Assembly (NCBI GenBank): GCA_021813655.1
Contig: JAKAJU010000028.1
Location: forward strand, 1-47,276
Direction: 5' to 3'
DNA length: 47,276 nt
DNA from: Chloroflexota bacterium
GTDB taxonomy: Bacteria; Chloroflexota; Limnocylindria; Limnocylindrales; CSP1-4
Part shown: one piece after another, positions 34,556 through 45,006 of the stretch
How positions within the stretch are numbered: the stretch's first letter is position 1
Layout: every line of letters starts with the position of its first letter
Notes under the pieces: generated by a model
The model's input: the letters and a program-made list of their open reading frames with translations, nothing else
What the model was told of the DNA's origin: nothing
Database searches by the model: none
Made by a program: the position numbers and the translations under genes

Positions 34556-36709
34556 ATGGCCGATCGAGCGGCCACGAGGCGCGCGACCGCGGGGGGTGCG
34601 CGACCGGCCGGGCAGGACGGGGCCGAAGGGCGGCAGCGGCGCAGGCTCCGCGGTGCGGGGCCGGAGACGGTCCTCCGCCAGGTGGTCGTGGAGGACCATG
34701 CCCTCGCGCCGGATGGGGCCGCGGCGGTCGTCGTGCGGAGATCGGTCCATGGGAACGCGTACCGCTCGCACCTCTGGCTCGTGCCGCTGCCAGGGGGCCA
34801 GGGCGGTGCCCGGGACGTCTCGACGGCCGGGACGGGACGCGGGCCTCGCGCTCTCACGCGCGGCGCCGTGCGCGACACGATGCCAAGGTTCTCGCCGGAC
34901 GGGACCCGCCTCACCTTCATCCGGTCCTGGCCGGACGAACCGGACCGGCCCACCGCCGCGCTCATCCTCGACCTCGAGGGCGGCGACGGCTGGACCCTCG
35001 TCGCGCCCGCCCACGGCGTCTCGGACCTCACGTGGTCGCCCGATGGCGAGCGCATCGCCTTCGTCGCGCCGGCCGATCCCCCGCGGTTCGTCGTGGGCCG
35101 CGAGGTCACCGGGAAGGCGCCGACGGCGCGCCGCATCGCACGCCTCGACTGGCGCCTCAACGACGTCGGGTTCCTCGACCGCTGGGACCACCTGTGGGTC
35201 GTCGCGGCGCGGGAAGGCGCCCGGCCGCGCCGGCTGACGACGGGCGACTGGGGCGTCCGGCTGCCAGCATGGTCGCCGGACGGGCGCGAGATCGCGTTCC
35301 TCGCGGACCGTGGGCCCGAGGCGGACCTCCGTCCCTGCCCCATCGCCCATGCGGTCGCCGCCTCGGGCGGCGAGCCGCGTCCCCTGCTGGCGCTCGCGGG
35401 CGGGGTGAGCCGGGTGGCGTGGTCGCCGGACGGCAGGCTGGTCGCCGCCGTGGGGGTCGCCGTCCCCGAGCCGCTCGACGACGTCATGCCCGGCCTCTTC
35501 GTCGGGCCCGCAGATTGCTCCCGACCACCGCTCGCGCTCGCCCCGGGCCTGGACCGACCGGTCGGAGCAGCGCAGGACACCGACCTCAACGGCTGGATCT
35601 CCGACTCGCGCCCGGGCCCCGAGTGGGACCGCCCGGACCGGATCGTCGCTCTCGTCACGGACCGGGGTCGCTGCGTCCCCTTCGCGTTCCCGGTCGACCC
35701 CGCGACCGGGTCGCCGACGGGCGACCCGGAACCGATGACCCGCGTCGACGGCCGGCCCGCCGTCGCCGACGCGGCCTGCTGGACGCTGTCCGTCGCGGGC
35801 GGTCTCGTCTCGGTCGTCGGCACGCTCGACGACACCCCGCAGGACCTCATGACCATCGGCCGCACCGGGCGCCTCCGACGACGCTCGACGATCGGGTCGG
35901 CCTGGCGGCGCGGCCTCCTGGTCCCCGAGATGCGGCGCCTCGACGCCCCCGGACCGGGTGGCGCGATCGAGTGCTGGCTGGCCTCCCCACCGGGCGCGGG
36001 CGGGCGCGCCCTTCCGACGATCGTGGACTTCCACGGCGGGCCCATCGGCGCATGGGCGCCCGCCCCGGCGCTCGAGGTTCACATGCTGGTCGCCCGCGGC
36101 TACCGGGTCCTGCTTCCGAACGTCAGGGGCTCCACCAGCTACGGCGCGGCGTGGATCCGGCCGCAGCTCGGCGACTGGGGTGGCGTGGACGCGGCGGACG
36201 CGCACGCGGCCGTGGACCATGTCGTGGCGCTCGGGCTCGCGGACCCCGGCAGGCTCGGGATCCTCGGGCTCTCGTATGGCGGCTTCCTGGTGAACTGGCT
36301 GGCGGCCACGTCGGACCGCTTCCGGGCGGCGGTCACCGACGGCGGCGTGGCGAACCAGGTCTCGTCATGGGCGAACAGCGACACCGGCCCCGAGTACTGT
36401 CGGGCCGCGCTCCTCGGCGACCCGTTCACGCCGGCAGGGGTCGAGAAGCTCTGGCGGCAGTCGCCGCTCGCCCACGTCTCGGACCTCCGGACGCCGATCC
36501 TCATCCTCCAGGCCGAGCAGGATCACCGGTGTCCGCCGGCCGACGCCGAGCAGCTGTTCGTCGCGCTCCGGGTCCTGGGCCGGACCGCCGAGTACGTCCT
36601 CTACCCGGAGGAGGCGCACACGTTCCACATCACGGGGCGGCCCGACCGGAGGGTGGACCGGATGCGGCGGATGCTCGATTGGTTCGAGAGGTACGTGCTG
36701 GGCGGATGA
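34556..36709 (+). CDS. S9-family prolyl oligopeptidase-like peptidase
   Basis: The 717-residue protein has an N-terminal beta-propeller with repeated WSPDG blades (TWSPDGERIAF, AWSPDGREIAF, AWSPDGRLVAA) and a C-terminal alpha/beta hydrolase. The catalytic triad is visible: S573 in GLSYGGF, the aspartate in QAEQDHRCP and the histidine in EEAHTFH. No signal peptide is seen, so it is probably cytoplasmic and degrades short peptides. ATG 34556 has GGGGAGG 8 nt upstream, and TACGCT (34514-34519) is a possible -10. It is divergent from psuG. Confidence 0.92.
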   Translation: MADRAATRRATAGGARPAGQDGAEGRQRRRLRGAGPETVLRQVVVEDHALAPDGAAAVVVRRSVHGNAYRSHLWLVPLPGGQGGARDVSTAGTGRGPRALTRGAVRDTMPRFSPDGTRLTFIRSWPDEPDRPTAALILDLEGGDGWTLVAPAHGVSDLTWSPDGERIAFVAPADPPRFVVGREVTGKAPTARRIARLDWRLNDVGFLDRWDHLWVVAAREGARPRRLTTGDWGVRLPAWSPDGREIAFLADRGPEADLRPCPIAHAVAASGGEPRPLLALAGGVSRVAWSPDGRLVAAVGVAVPEPLDDVMPGLFVGPADCSRPPLALAPGLDRPVGAAQDTDLNGWISDSRPGPEWDRPDRIVALVTDRGRCVPFAFPVDPATGSPTGDPEPMTRVDGRPAVADAACWTLSVAGGLVSVVGTLDDTPQDLMTIGRTGRLRRRSTIGSAWRRGLLVPEMRRLDAPGPGGAIECWLASPPGAGGRALPTIVDFHGGPIGAWAPAPALEVHMLVARGYRVLLPNVRGSTSYGAAWIRPQLGDWGGVDAADAHAAVDHVVALGLADPGRLGILGLSYGGFLVNWLAATSDRFRAAVTDGGVANQVSSWANSDTGPEYCRAALLGDPFTPAGVEKLWRQSPLAHVSDLRTPILILQAEQDHRCPPADAEQLFVALRVLGRTAEYVLYPEEAHTFHITGRPDRRVDRMRRMLDWFERYVLGG

Positions 36710-36728
36710 GCCGTCGCCCGGCGACCTG

Positions 36729-36748
36729 GCGTCCGCCGCGGCGGACGC
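36729..36748. terminator. Perfect hairpin between convergent genes
   Basis: GCGTCCGCC and GGCGGACGC form a 9-bp perfect stem with a 2-nt loop, 19 nt after the S9 peptidase stop, in the gap to the convergent PfkB gene. There is no T-run. Confidence 0.5.
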
Positions 36749-36849
36749 GGTGATCGGCCGCCGGCGACGGACGACGCGCCGCTCGGAGCCGCAGGTTCCG
36801 GGCGAAGCTTCGGTGCGCCGGGAGTCCGCCGGCGGACGGTGGGGCCTCG

Positions 36850-37791
36850 TCAGCCGAGGTCCAGCTCGTGGACGCCCGCCCGGAGATGGCGTCCGGCGGC
36901 ACGATTGCCGGCAGCGGCGCCCCGGCGGAGAGCGGCGCCGGCGCCGGCGCCCTCGCGCAGCGCCGCGATCCACGCGACGAGGAACCCCGCGTCGAACGCG
37001 TCGCCCGCCCCGGTCGTGTCGCTGGCCACCACGGCTCGGGTCGCGATGTCGAAGCGGACCCGCCGAGTCCCCTCGAGGACCGTCGCGCCGCGGGGGCCGC
37101 GCTTGACCACGACAGCGGGTGTGACGTCGAGCAGCCGGGCCGGGTCGGACCGCCCCAGGAGCCGGGTCACCTCCCCTTCCGTCGCGAAGACCACGTCCGG
37201 GGCCACGCGGGCGACCAGCGCGAGCGCGGCCGCCCGTCCGTCGGCGAGGAGCGGTGCCGCGGACGCGAGGTCCAAGCTGATCCTCGCACCGGCCTTCCGT
37301 GCCATCCCGATCGCGGCGATGCCCGCCTCTCCGAGCGGTCGGCCCAGGAGCGAGTAGGCCGGGAGGTGGAGGATGTCGGCGCCGCGGAACCAGGCAGTCC
37401 GGAGCGCGGCGGGCGTGAGCAGCTGGGCCGCGCCGCGGTCGGCCACGAACGAGCGCTCGCCGTCGGAGGTCACGAGGACGCCGATCCGGCCCGTCCGGGC
37501 TCCGGCGACCCGCACCGCCCGGACGCGGACGCCGTCCGCCTCGAGGGCGCGGACGAGCGCGGCTCCGAGGCGGTCGCGACCGACCGCGCACACGAGGGCT
37601 CCGTCCGCACCGAGCCGCACGGCCCATCGCGCGGTGTTCGCGGCCGAGCCGCCGAGCCGGATCGCGACGCGACCGGGCACGTCCGATGCCGGCTCCAGGG
37701 GCCGGGACGGCGCGAGCACGACGTCGGCGGCGAGGTCACCGAGCACGACGATCCGGGGTGGCGCGGGACGGCGCGGTGTCGAGCGAGCCAT
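36850..37791 (-). CDS. PfkB-family sugar or nucleoside kinase
   Basis: The 313-residue protein is a ribokinase-fold kinase with the first PfkB signature region [18 protein letters not shown] and the second, [14 protein letters not shown], holding the catalytic aspartate and anion hole. PfkB kinases act on ribose, fructose, ketodeoxy-sugars or nucleosides. With psuG close by, pseudouridine kinase (PsuK) is an attractive reading but unproven. ATG 37791 has no ribosome site; CATACT stands 6 nt upstream. It is divergent from the transketolase operon. Confidence 0.87.
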   Translation of the reverse strand: MARSTPRRPAPPRIVVLGDLAADVVLAPSRPLEPASDVPGRVAIRLGGSAANTARWAVRLGADGALVCAVGRDRLGAALVRALEADGVRVRAVRVAGARTGRIGVLVTSDGERSFVADRGAAQLLTPAALRTAWFRGADILHLPAYSLLGRPLGEAGIAAIGMARKAGARISLDLASAAPLLADGRAAALALVARVAPDVVFATEGEVTRLLGRSDPARLLDVTPAVVVKRGPRGATVLEGTRRVRFDIATRAVVASDTTGAGDAFDAGFLVAWIAALREGAGAGAALRRGAAAGNRAAGRHLRAGVHELDLG

Positions 37792-37797
37792 GCGGTG

Positions 37798-37803
37798 AGT
37801 ATG
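37798..37803 (-). promoter_or_regulatory. Leaderless -10 box for the PfkB kinase
   Basis: CATACT on the minus strand is 6 nt before ATG 37791. The plus-strand -10 of the transketolase operon is only 13 nt away, so the two promoters must overlap. Confidence 0.45.
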
Positions 37804-37816
37804 GGGAGCCGTCCTG

Positions 37817-37822
37817 TACGAT
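37817..37822 (+). promoter_or_regulatory. -10 box of the pentose phosphate operon
   Basis: TACGAT follows a TG in the extended -10 position (CTGTACGAT). A -35 is not obvious. The leader to the transketolase ATG would be about 85 nt. Confidence 0.45.
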
Positions 37823-37913
37823 GCGCGGTGATGCCCGCGGGCGGCCGCCCCCGTCCCGCAGCGGCCTCGACGCACCGCATCGCCCGCCCGTCGGCCCCAC
37901 CGGAGCGCACCGC

Positions 37914-40001
37914 ATGGTCCTCACAGAGCAGCAACTCGACCGCCTCGCGATCAACACGATCCGGACGCTCGCGATCGACGGCGTCCAGAAGGCGAACTCC
38001 GGTCACCCGGGAGCGCCGATGGGCATGGCGCCGATGGCGTACGTCCTCTGGACGCGCTTCCTTCGTCACGCCCCGACGCACCCGGACTGGGCGGACCGCG
38101 ACCGGTTCGTCCTCTCGGCCGGTCATGCGAGCATGCTGCTCTACTCCCTCCTCCACCTGACGGGGTACCAGGTCTCGCTCGCCGACCTCGAGAGCTTCCG
38201 CCAGTGGGGCTCGATCACGCCGGGCCATCCCGAGTGGGGGCTCACGCCGGGCGTCGAGGCGACGACGGGCCCGCTCGGCCAGGGCTTCGCGAGCGGGATC
38301 GGGATGGCCATCGCCGAGCGCCGGCTCGCGGCCGAGTTCGTCCGCGAGGGTCACCCCGTCATCGACCATCGCGTCTTCGGCATGGTGAGCGACGGCGACC
38401 TCCAGGAGGGCGTCTCGGCCGAGGCGGCCTCGCTCGCCGGCCACCTCCGCCTCGGGCGCGTCGTCTACCTGTGGGACGACAACCGGATCCAGCTCGACGG
38501 CCCGACCGCGATGGCCTGGAGCGAGGACGTCCTCGCTCGCTTCGCCGCCTACGGCTGGCACACGAGCCGCGTGGAGGACGGCAACGACGTCGACGCGATC
38601 GAGGCGGCCGTCGCCGCCGCGGTGGCGGATCCGCGCCCGAGCCTGATCGCCGTCCGGACGCACATCGGCTACGGGTCGCCGAACAAGCAGGACAGCCAGA
38701 AGGCACACGGCGCGCCGCTCGGCCCGGACGAGGTCCGCGCGACGAAGGTCGAGTACGGCTGGGACCCCGACCGGACCTTCTACGTCCCCGACGAGGTCGC
38801 CGGGTACATGTCGCGGGCGATCCTGTTCGGCGAGGAGCTCGTCGGCGCCTGGGAGCGCCGGATGGACGCGTACCGTGCGGCGTACCCGGAGCTCGCGAAG
38901 GAGCTCGAGCGCCGCCTCGACGGCGCGCTCGCGGCCGACTGGCGGGCGGCGCTGCCGACGTTCCCGGCCGGGGACGGGATGGGGACGCGGAATGCGAGCC
39001 AGCAGGTCCTCAACGCGCTCGCGGGACCGCTCCCGGAGCTCTTCGGCGGAGCGGCGGACCTCTCCGAGTCGAACCTCACCGACGTCAAGGGCGGCGGCGA
39101 CTTCACCGCCGATGCGGCCGGCCGGAACATCCGCTTCGGCGTCCGCGAGCACGCGATGGGGGCGATCGCGAACGGGATCGCGTACCACGGCGGATTCGTC
39201 CCGTACGCCGGCACCTTCCTCACGTTCAGCGACTACATGCGCGGCTCCGTCCGCGTCGCGGCGCTCTCGCGCCTCCACGTCGTCTACGTCTGGACCCACG
39301 ACTCCGTCGGGCTCGGCGAGGACGGGCCGACGCACCAGCCGGTCGAGCAGATCGCGGCCCTGCGCGCGATGCCGAACCTCTGGGTCCTACGGCCGGCCGA
39401 CGCGAACGAGACGGCGGCGGCGTGGGCGGTGGCTGTCTCCCGGCCGGACGGCCCGGTCGCGCTCGCGCTCACCCGCCAGAAGGTCCCGACGCTCGCGACC
39501 ACGGCCGAGCGCGCGGCAGCCGGCGTCGCTCGGGGCGGATACGTCGTCCACGACGAGCCCGCCGCGCCGGCCGGCGCGGACCCGGTCCCGGACCTCGTGT
39601 ACGTCGCGACGGGCTCCGAGGTGCACCTCGCGGTGTCCGCGGCCGAGGCCCTGGCCGCCGAGGGGATCCGCGCGCGGGTCGTGAGCCTTCCGAGCTGGGA
39701 GCTCTTCGAGGCCCAGAGCGCCGCGTACCGCGAGTCGGTGCTGCCGACGGCGGCGCGCCGCCGCGTCACGGTGGAGGCCGGCGTCACCTTCGGGTGGGAC
39801 CGCTGGGCGGGCGACGCCGGCGCGATCGTCGGGATCGACCGCTTCGGCGCCTCCGCGCCCGGCCCGGAGATCATGAGCCGGTTCGGGCTCACCGCGGAGC
39901 GCCTCGCCGACGTGGGTCGCGCTGTCGTGCGTGACGGGCTCTCGGGCCGCGTGCCGCTCCCCCCGACCGCCGACGCGCACGCGTCGGCGCGGAACGGCTG
40001 A
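37914..40001 (+). CDS. tkt: Transketolase
   Basis: Transketolase moves two-carbon units between sugar phosphates with thiamine diphosphate. The 695-residue protein is full length: [16 protein letters not shown] (residues 27-42), the cofactor motif [13 protein letters not shown], the [11 protein letters not shown] block with the cofactor-activating glutamate, and [16 protein letters not shown] for substrate phosphate. ATG 37914 has GGAG 8 nt upstream. It is the first gene of a seven-gene pentose phosphate operon, with rpiB 17 nt downstream. Confidence 0.97.
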   Translation: MVLTEQQLDRLAINTIRTLAIDGVQKANSGHPGAPMGMAPMAYVLWTRFLRHAPTHPDWADRDRFVLSAGHASMLLYSLLHLTGYQVSLADLESFRQWGSITPGHPEWGLTPGVEATTGPLGQGFASGIGMAIAERRLAAEFVREGHPVIDHRVFGMVSDGDLQEGVSAEAASLAGHLRLGRVVYLWDDNRIQLDGPTAMAWSEDVLARFAAYGWHTSRVEDGNDVDAIEAAVAAAVADPRPSLIAVRTHIGYGSPNKQDSQKAHGAPLGPDEVRATKVEYGWDPDRTFYVPDEVAGYMSRAILFGEELVGAWERRMDAYRAAYPELAKELERRLDGALAADWRAALPTFPAGDGMGTRNASQQVLNALAGPLPELFGGAADLSESNLTDVKGGGDFTADAAGRNIRFGVREHAMGAIANGIAYHGGFVPYAGTFLTFSDYMRGSVRVAALSRLHVVYVWTHDSVGLGEDGPTHQPVEQIAALRAMPNLWVLRPADANETAAAWAVAVSRPDGPVALALTRQKVPTLATTAERAAAGVARGGYVVHDEPAAPAGADPVPDLVYVATGSEVHLAVSAAEALAAEGIRARVVSLPSWELFEAQSAAYRESVLPTAARRRVTVEAGVTFGWDRWAGDAGAIVGIDRFGASAPGPEIMSRFGLTAERLADVGRAVVRDGLSGRVPLPPTADAHASARNG

Positions 40002-40018
40002 CCGGACGGGAGGCGACG

Positions 40019-40480
40019 ATGCGCATCGGGTTCGCGGCCGACCACGCCGGGGCCGACCTCAAGCGCACCCTCATCGAGCGGCTCGGCGGATCCGGCCACG
40101 AGCTCGTGGACCTCGGCGGCGACGGAACCAACGCGAACGACGACTACCCGGACTTCGCCCGCGCCCTCGGCCATGCGGTCCGCGACGGCGTCGTGGACCG
40201 CGGGATCCTCGTGTGCGGCAGCGGCGTCGGCGCGTCCGTCGCCGCGAACAAAGTCCGCGGCGTCCGAGCGGCGGTCTGCCACGACACGTACTCGGCGCAC
40301 CAGGGCGTGGAGCACGACGACATGAACGTGCTCTGCCTCGGCGCCCGCGTGATCGGCGTGGAGGTCGCGGCGGAGTGCGCCCGTGCGTTCGTGGACGCGC
40401 GCTTCTCCGGCGAGCCCCGCCACGTGCGACGGCTCGGGAAGATCCTCGCGATCGAGCGGGAGGGCGCCGGCGGGGCGTGA
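40019..40480 (+). CDS. rpiB: Ribose-5-phosphate isomerase B
   Basis: RpiB interconverts ribose 5-phosphate and ribulose 5-phosphate. The 153-residue protein has the family residues D8-H9 (AADHAG), the base C66 in VCGSGVGASVAANK and HDTYSAHQGVEHDDMNVLCLG. GGAGG lies 5 nt before ATG 40019. A related role on four-carbon sugar phosphates (as in erythritol catabolism) is conceivable given the triosephosphate-isomerase-like protein at 28483, but the operon context favours the pentose pathway. Confidence 0.95.
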   Translation: MRIGFAADHAGADLKRTLIERLGGSGHELVDLGGDGTNANDDYPDFARALGHAVRDGVVDRGILVCGSGVGASVAANKVRGVRAAVCHDTYSAHQGVEHDDMNVLCLGARVIGVEVAAECARAFVDARFSGEPRHVRRLGKILAIEREGAGGA

Positions 40481-40571
40481 CCGGGCAGCGTCGGCGCGCG
40501 GGAGCGTGGCCACGGGTCGGCAGCGGCCGTGCGGCCGCGCGGCCGCCGACGCGACAGCGGGACATCCTTCG

Positions 40572-40577
40572 TAGACT
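40572..40577 (+). promoter_or_regulatory. Possible internal -10 box before pgi
   Basis: TAGACT lies about 100 nt before the pgi start in the 198-nt rpiB-pgi gap, the largest gap in the operon. No good -35 is seen. Confidence 0.3.
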
Positions 40578-40678
40578 GGACGGCGAACGACACACGCGAT
40601 GACGGCGCCCCGGGCCGCGAGCGATCGGCGGGTGGCCGGTCGAGACGCCCGGCGAGGCGGGGCGCACCGGAGGACGAG

Positions 40679-42472
40679 ATGGACCAGACGGCACCCGACG
40701 GACCGCGCGGCGTGGACGCGCGCCTGCCGCACCCGGACCTCGAGGCGGTCTATGCGGCGGAGTTCCGCCGTGCGCGCGAGGAGGAGTGGGCCAGGCGGCT
40801 CTTCGACAAGGACCCGTCGCTCTGGACGTCGGACGCGACCGTCGCCGAGAAGATCGCGGATCGCCTCGGATGGCTCGACGCACCCGCGGAGTTCACCGAG
40901 CGGATCGACTCCCTGGAGGCCTTCGGGGACGCCATCCGCGACGCCGGCTTCCGGACGGCGCTCGTCGCGGGGATGGGCGGCAGCAGCCTCGCTCCGCAGG
41001 TCCTCGCGGGCCTCTTCCCCGACGTCGAGAGCTACGTCGAGGTCCGGGCGCTCGACTCGACGGACCCGGCGGCCGTGGCCGCGATCTTCGGGTCGCTCGA
41101 CCCGGACACGACCCTGGTCATCATCGCGACGAAGTCCGGCACGACGACCGAGACGCTGGCCTTCCGGGCGCACGCGTGGGAGTGGGCGCATCGCGCGCTC
41201 AAAGCGGAGCACCGTGGGCGGCGCGACCTGGTCGGCGCGTTCTTCGTCGCGATCACCGACGAGGGCAAGCCGTACGAGATGATCCCGGACGCCGTCGACT
41301 ACCGCGAGGCGTTCCTCAATCCGCCGACGGTCGGCGGACGCTACTCCGCCCTCACCTACGTGGGCCTCGTGCCGGCCTCGCTCCTCGGGATCGACCTGGA
41401 GCCGCTCCTCGACGGGGCCCGACGGATGGCCGAGTCGTGCCGCCTCGACGACCCCTCGGAGAATCCAGGGCTCGCCCTCGGACTGCTGCTCGGGACGCTC
41501 GCGCGGGGCGGTCACGACAAGCTGACGTTCATCATGGACCCGGCGATCGCGGCGCTCGGGCCGTGGATCGAGCAGCTCATCGCCGAGAGCACCGGCAAGC
41601 AGGGCGTGGGGATCGTCCCGGTCGTCGACGAGCCCCTCGGGACCGTCGGGACCTACGCTCACGACCGCGTCTTCGTGCGGATCTCGCTCGCGGGCTCGCC
41701 CGCCGGCGAGACGACCCCGGACGGTCTCGACGGGGACGCGCTCCTCGCGGCCCTCGCGGAGGCCGGCCACCCGGTCGTCCGGATCGGCGTCGACGACCCG
41801 ATCGACGTTGGCGCCGAGTTCGTCCGCTGGGAGGTCGCGACAGCGGTCGCGGGGATCGTCCTCGGGATCGACCCGTTCGACGAGCCGAACGTGACGGAGT
41901 CGAAGGACAACACGAGGCGCGAGCTCGAGCGTGAGCAGTGGGGCGAGGGCGGCCGAGCGCCCGAGCCCATCGCCCACGGCGAGGGCCTCACGCTCCACGG
42001 CGACACCCCTCTTCGGCTGACCGCCGGGGACGGGACCCTGGACGGCGAGATGCGGCGCCATGTCGCGCGCATCCGGCCAGATGCCTACCTCGCGCTCCAG
42101 GCGTTCATCGCTCCGTCGCCCGAGCGCGACGCACGCCTTGCCTCGATCCGCCGGCTGCTCCGCGACCGCACGCGGCGGGCGACAACGGCCGGCTACGGGC
42201 CGCGGTTCCTCCACTCCACCGGCCAGCTGCACAAGGGCGGGGCACCGATCGGCTGGTTCCTCCAGCTGACCGCGGACCACCCTGTCGACGTGCCGATCCC
42301 CGACGCGCCGTACACCTTCGGACGGCTCATCGACGCGCAGGCGGCCGGTGACTTCCAGGCGCTCGAGGACCACGACCTGCCGGTCCTCCGCATCCACCTC
42401 GGCGAGGACGTGGAAGCCGGTCTCGCGTCGCTCGAGCGGGTCCTCGGACGCACGCTCGTCTCGGAGGCATGA
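40679..42472 (+). CDS. pgi: Glucose-6-phosphate isomerase
   Basis: The 597-residue protein is a phosphoglucose isomerase of the SIS-fold type: VAGMGGSSLAPQVL, TKSGTTTETLAF (phosphate-binding loop) and a C-terminal RFLHSTGQLHKGGAP with the catalytic histidine and lysine region. Its layout resembles the isomerase half of the transaldolase-isomerase fusions found in some bacteria, but no transaldolase domain is attached. ATG 40679 has GGAGG 5 nt upstream. It links glycolytic fructose 6-phosphate to the oxidative branch that follows. Confidence 0.94.
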   Translation: MDQTAPDGPRGVDARLPHPDLEAVYAAEFRRAREEEWARRLFDKDPSLWTSDATVAEKIADRLGWLDAPAEFTERIDSLEAFGDAIRDAGFRTALVAGMGGSSLAPQVLAGLFPDVESYVEVRALDSTDPAAVAAIFGSLDPDTTLVIIATKSGTTTETLAFRAHAWEWAHRALKAEHRGRRDLVGAFFVAITDEGKPYEMIPDAVDYREAFLNPPTVGGRYSALTYVGLVPASLLGIDLEPLLDGARRMAESCRLDDPSENPGLALGLLLGTLARGGHDKLTFIMDPAIAALGPWIEQLIAESTGKQGVGIVPVVDEPLGTVGTYAHDRVFVRISLAGSPAGETTPDGLDGDALLAALAEAGHPVVRIGVDDPIDVGAEFVRWEVATAVAGIVLGIDPFDEPNVTESKDNTRRELEREQWGEGGRAPEPIAHGEGLTLHGDTPLRLTAGDGTLDGEMRRHVARIRPDAYLALQAFIAPSPERDARLASIRRLLRDRTRRATTAGYGPRFLHSTGQLHKGGAPIGWFLQLTADHPVDVPIPDAPYTFGRLIDAQAAGDFQALEDHDLPVLRIHLGEDVEAGLASLERVLGRTLVSEA

Positions 42473-42474
42473 CG

Positions 42475-43371
42475 ATGGACGTCGGCTTCATCGGCCTGGG
42501 GCGCATGGGATCGAACATGGCCCGACGACTCCTGCGCTCGGGCCACCGGGTCGTCGTGTACAACCGCACGATCGAGAAGGCGCGCGAGCTCGCGGGCGAG
42601 GGCGCCCAGGCGGCCGCGACGATCCCGGAGCTCGTGGCGGCCCTCGCGGCGCCGCGCGTCGTCTTCACGATGGTCCCCGCGGGCGACGCGACCGAGGCGC
42701 AGGTCGTGGAGCTCCTCGCGGACCTCGCGCCGGGTGACGTCATCGTCGACGGCGGGAACGCGAACTGGAAGGACTCGGTCCGCCGTCACGCGCTGTGCGC
42801 GGAGAAGGGCGTCGGGTTCGTCGACGCGGGCGTCTCGGGCGGGATCTGGGGTCTCGCCAACGGGTACGCGATCATGGCCGGCGGCGAGGACGCCCATGTC
42901 GCGCTCGTCGAGCCGGCGTTCCGCTCGCTCGCCCCGGAGGACGGGTACCTCCACACGGGCGGCCCCGGCTCCGGGCACTACGTGAAGATGATCCACAACG
43001 GGATCGAGTACGGCCTCATGCAGGCGTACGCCGAGGGGTTCGAGATCATGCACGCGGGTCCGTACCGCCTCGACCTCGCGGCGATCGCGGAGATGTGGAA
43101 CCACGGCTCGGTCGTCCGGTCGTGGCTCCTCGAGCTCGCCGTCCGCGCGCTGCAGCCCGACCAGGACCTCGGCAGCCTGCGTGGCTGGGTCGCCGACTCC
43201 GGCGAGGGTCGCTGGACCGTCCAGGAGGCGATGGACCGCGACGTCCCGGCGCCGGTGATCACGCTCGCGCTCCAGGCGCGGTTCCGCTCGCGCCAGGACG
43301 AGAGCTACGGCGCGAAGCTGATCGCCGCGCTCCGGAACGAGTTCGGTGGCCACGCGGTGAAGACCGAGTGA
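42475..43371 (+). CDS. gnd: 6-phosphogluconate dehydrogenase, short form
   Basis: The 298-residue enzyme oxidatively decarboxylates 6-phosphogluconate to ribulose 5-phosphate. It shows [52 protein letters not shown] and [21 protein letters not shown] with the catalytic lysine and asparagine. It lacks the long C-terminal helical part of the 470-residue form. After strand 2 it has YNRT, a motif linked to NADP use. I choose ATG 42475, with GGAGG 7 nt upstream; ATG 42469 overlaps the pgi stop but sits 1 nt from the GGAGG. Confidence 0.95.
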   Translation: MDVGFIGLGRMGSNMARRLLRSGHRVVVYNRTIEKARELAGEGAQAAATIPELVAALAAPRVVFTMVPAGDATEAQVVELLADLAPGDVIVDGGNANWKDSVRRHALCAEKGVGFVDAGVSGGIWGLANGYAIMAGGEDAHVALVEPAFRSLAPEDGYLHTGGPGSGHYVKMIHNGIEYGLMQAYAEGFEIMHAGPYRLDLAAIAEMWNHGSVVRSWLLELAVRALQPDQDLGSLRGWVADSGEGRWTVQEAMDRDVPAPVITLALQARFRSRQDESYGAKLIAALRNEFGGHAVKTE

Positions 43372-44996
43372 CCGACGGCCCGACGCCGCGCGGGGCGAAG
43401 GACCGCCCCCTCCCGATCCGCGAGGAGCGCCTCGCGGCGGTGGGACGCAGGCATCGGGCACCCCGGAGCGAGAGGAACCCGCTGCGGGCCGGCCTCCGCC
43501 TCGAGCGGATGCCCGATCCGGCGGCGATCGTCCTGTTCGGGGCGACGGGCGACCTCGCCCACCGGAAGGTCCTGCCCGCCCTCTACCAGCTCTGGCGATC
43601 GGCCCTGCTGCCCCTCGACGTGCGCATCGTCGCGGTGGGTCGGCGACCGTACGACGACACGACGTTCCGCGCCGACATCCACGACGCGGTCACCGCGCAC
43701 GCGCGCGTCCAGCCGGTGGACGAGGAGACGTGGGCGACGTTCGCCGAGCGCCTCGAGTACCTTCGGGGCGACTTCGACTCGGACGCGACGTTCGACGACC
43801 TCGCCGGACGCCTCGACGCGATCGACCGCGAGCACGGGACGCTCGGCAACCGGCTCTTCTACCTCGCGACGCAGTCGTCGGCCTTCGTGCCCATCGTCCG
43901 CCAGCTCGGGCGCGTGGGGCTCGACCGCGAGGTGACGGGCGACGGCTGGCGCCGGATCGTCATCGAGAAGCCCTTCGGGCGCGACCTGGATTCGGCCCAG
44001 CGGCTCAACCGCGAGGTGGCGAAGGTCTTCCGCGAGGAGCAGGTCTACCGGATCGACCACTACCTCGGCAAGGAGACGGTCCGCAACCTCCTCGTCTTCC
44101 GCTTCGCGAACCTCATCTGGGAACCGCTCTGGAACCGCCGCTACGTGGACCACGTGCAGATCACCGTGGCGGAATCACTCGGCGTCGAGCGGCGTGGCGC
44201 CTTCTACGAGGAGACGGGCGCGACGCGCGACATCCTCCAGAACCACCTGCTCCAGCTGCTTGCGCTCGTCGCGATGGAGCCCCCCGCGACATTCGATGCG
44301 AACGCGCTCCGCGACGAGAAGGTGAAGGTCCTCCGGGCGATCGTCCCGCTCACCGCCGCGGGGGTGGCGCGAGATGTCGTCCGGGGGCAGTACGACGCCG
44401 GCTGGGTGGCCGGCGAGCCGGTCCCCGCCTACAGGGCCGAGCCGCAGGTGGACCCGGAGTCGGAGACCGAGACCTTCGTCGCCGCGCGGTTGACGATCGA
44501 CGACTGGCGGTGGGCGGGGGTCCCGTTCTACCTGCGGACCGGCAAGCGGCTACCGAAGCGCGCGACCGAGATCGCGATCGTCTTCCGGGATGTGCCGCAC
44601 GCGCTCTTCCGCGGGCAGGCGTCGGAGCCGGAGCCGGACCTCCTCGCCCTGCGGATCCAGCCCGACGAGGGGATCCTCCTCCGGTTCGGGGCGAAGATCC
44701 CGGGGCTCGACGTGGACGTGCGCGCCGTGAACATGGACTTCGGCTACGGGTCCTCGTTCAGCGTCGACTCGCCCGACGCGTACGAGACGCTCATGCTCGA
44801 CGCCCTGCTCGGCGACCAGTCGCTCTTCACGCGCGCCGACGAGGTCGAGGAGGCCTGGCGCGTCGTCACGCCGATCGTGGAGGCGTGGGTGGCCGGAGCG
44901 CCGCCCGAGTTCCCGGACTACGCGGCCGGCACCTGGGGTCCCGAGGCAGCCGACTCCCTCCTCGCGCGCGACGGTCGGCGCTGGCGCCGGATCTGA
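43368..44996 (+). CDS. zwf: Glucose-6-phosphate 1-dehydrogenase
   Basis: Zwf makes 6-phosphogluconolactone and reducing power. The 542-residue protein has the nucleotide fingerprint [16 protein letters not shown], the conserved [10 protein letters not shown] and the active-site signature [11 protein letters not shown]. The first 45 residues are an unusual basic tail before the Rossmann fold. GTG 43368 overlaps the gnd stop (GTGA). A start nearer the fold is possible but none has a better ribosome site. Confidence 0.96.
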   Translation: MTDGPTPRGAKDRPLPIREERLAAVGRRHRAPRSERNPLRAGLRLERMPDPAAIVLFGATGDLAHRKVLPALYQLWRSALLPLDVRIVAVGRRPYDDTTFRADIHDAVTAHARVQPVDEETWATFAERLEYLRGDFDSDATFDDLAGRLDAIDREHGTLGNRLFYLATQSSAFVPIVRQLGRVGLDREVTGDGWRRIVIEKPFGRDLDSAQRLNREVAKVFREEQVYRIDHYLGKETVRNLLVFRFANLIWEPLWNRRYVDHVQITVAESLGVERRGAFYEETGATRDILQNHLLQLLALVAMEPPATFDANALRDEKVKVLRAIVPLTAAGVARDVVRGQYDAGWVAGEPVPAYRAEPQVDPESETETFVAARLTIDDWRWAGVPFYLRTGKRLPKRATEIAIVFRDVPHALFRGQASEPEPDLLALRIQPDEGILLRFGAKIPGLDVDVRAVNMDFGYGSSFSVDSPDAYETLMLDALLGDQSLFTRADEVEEAWRVVTPIVEAWVAGAPPEFPDYAAGTWGPEAADSLLARDGRRWRRI

Positions 44997-45006
44997 GGCG
45001 GACCCT

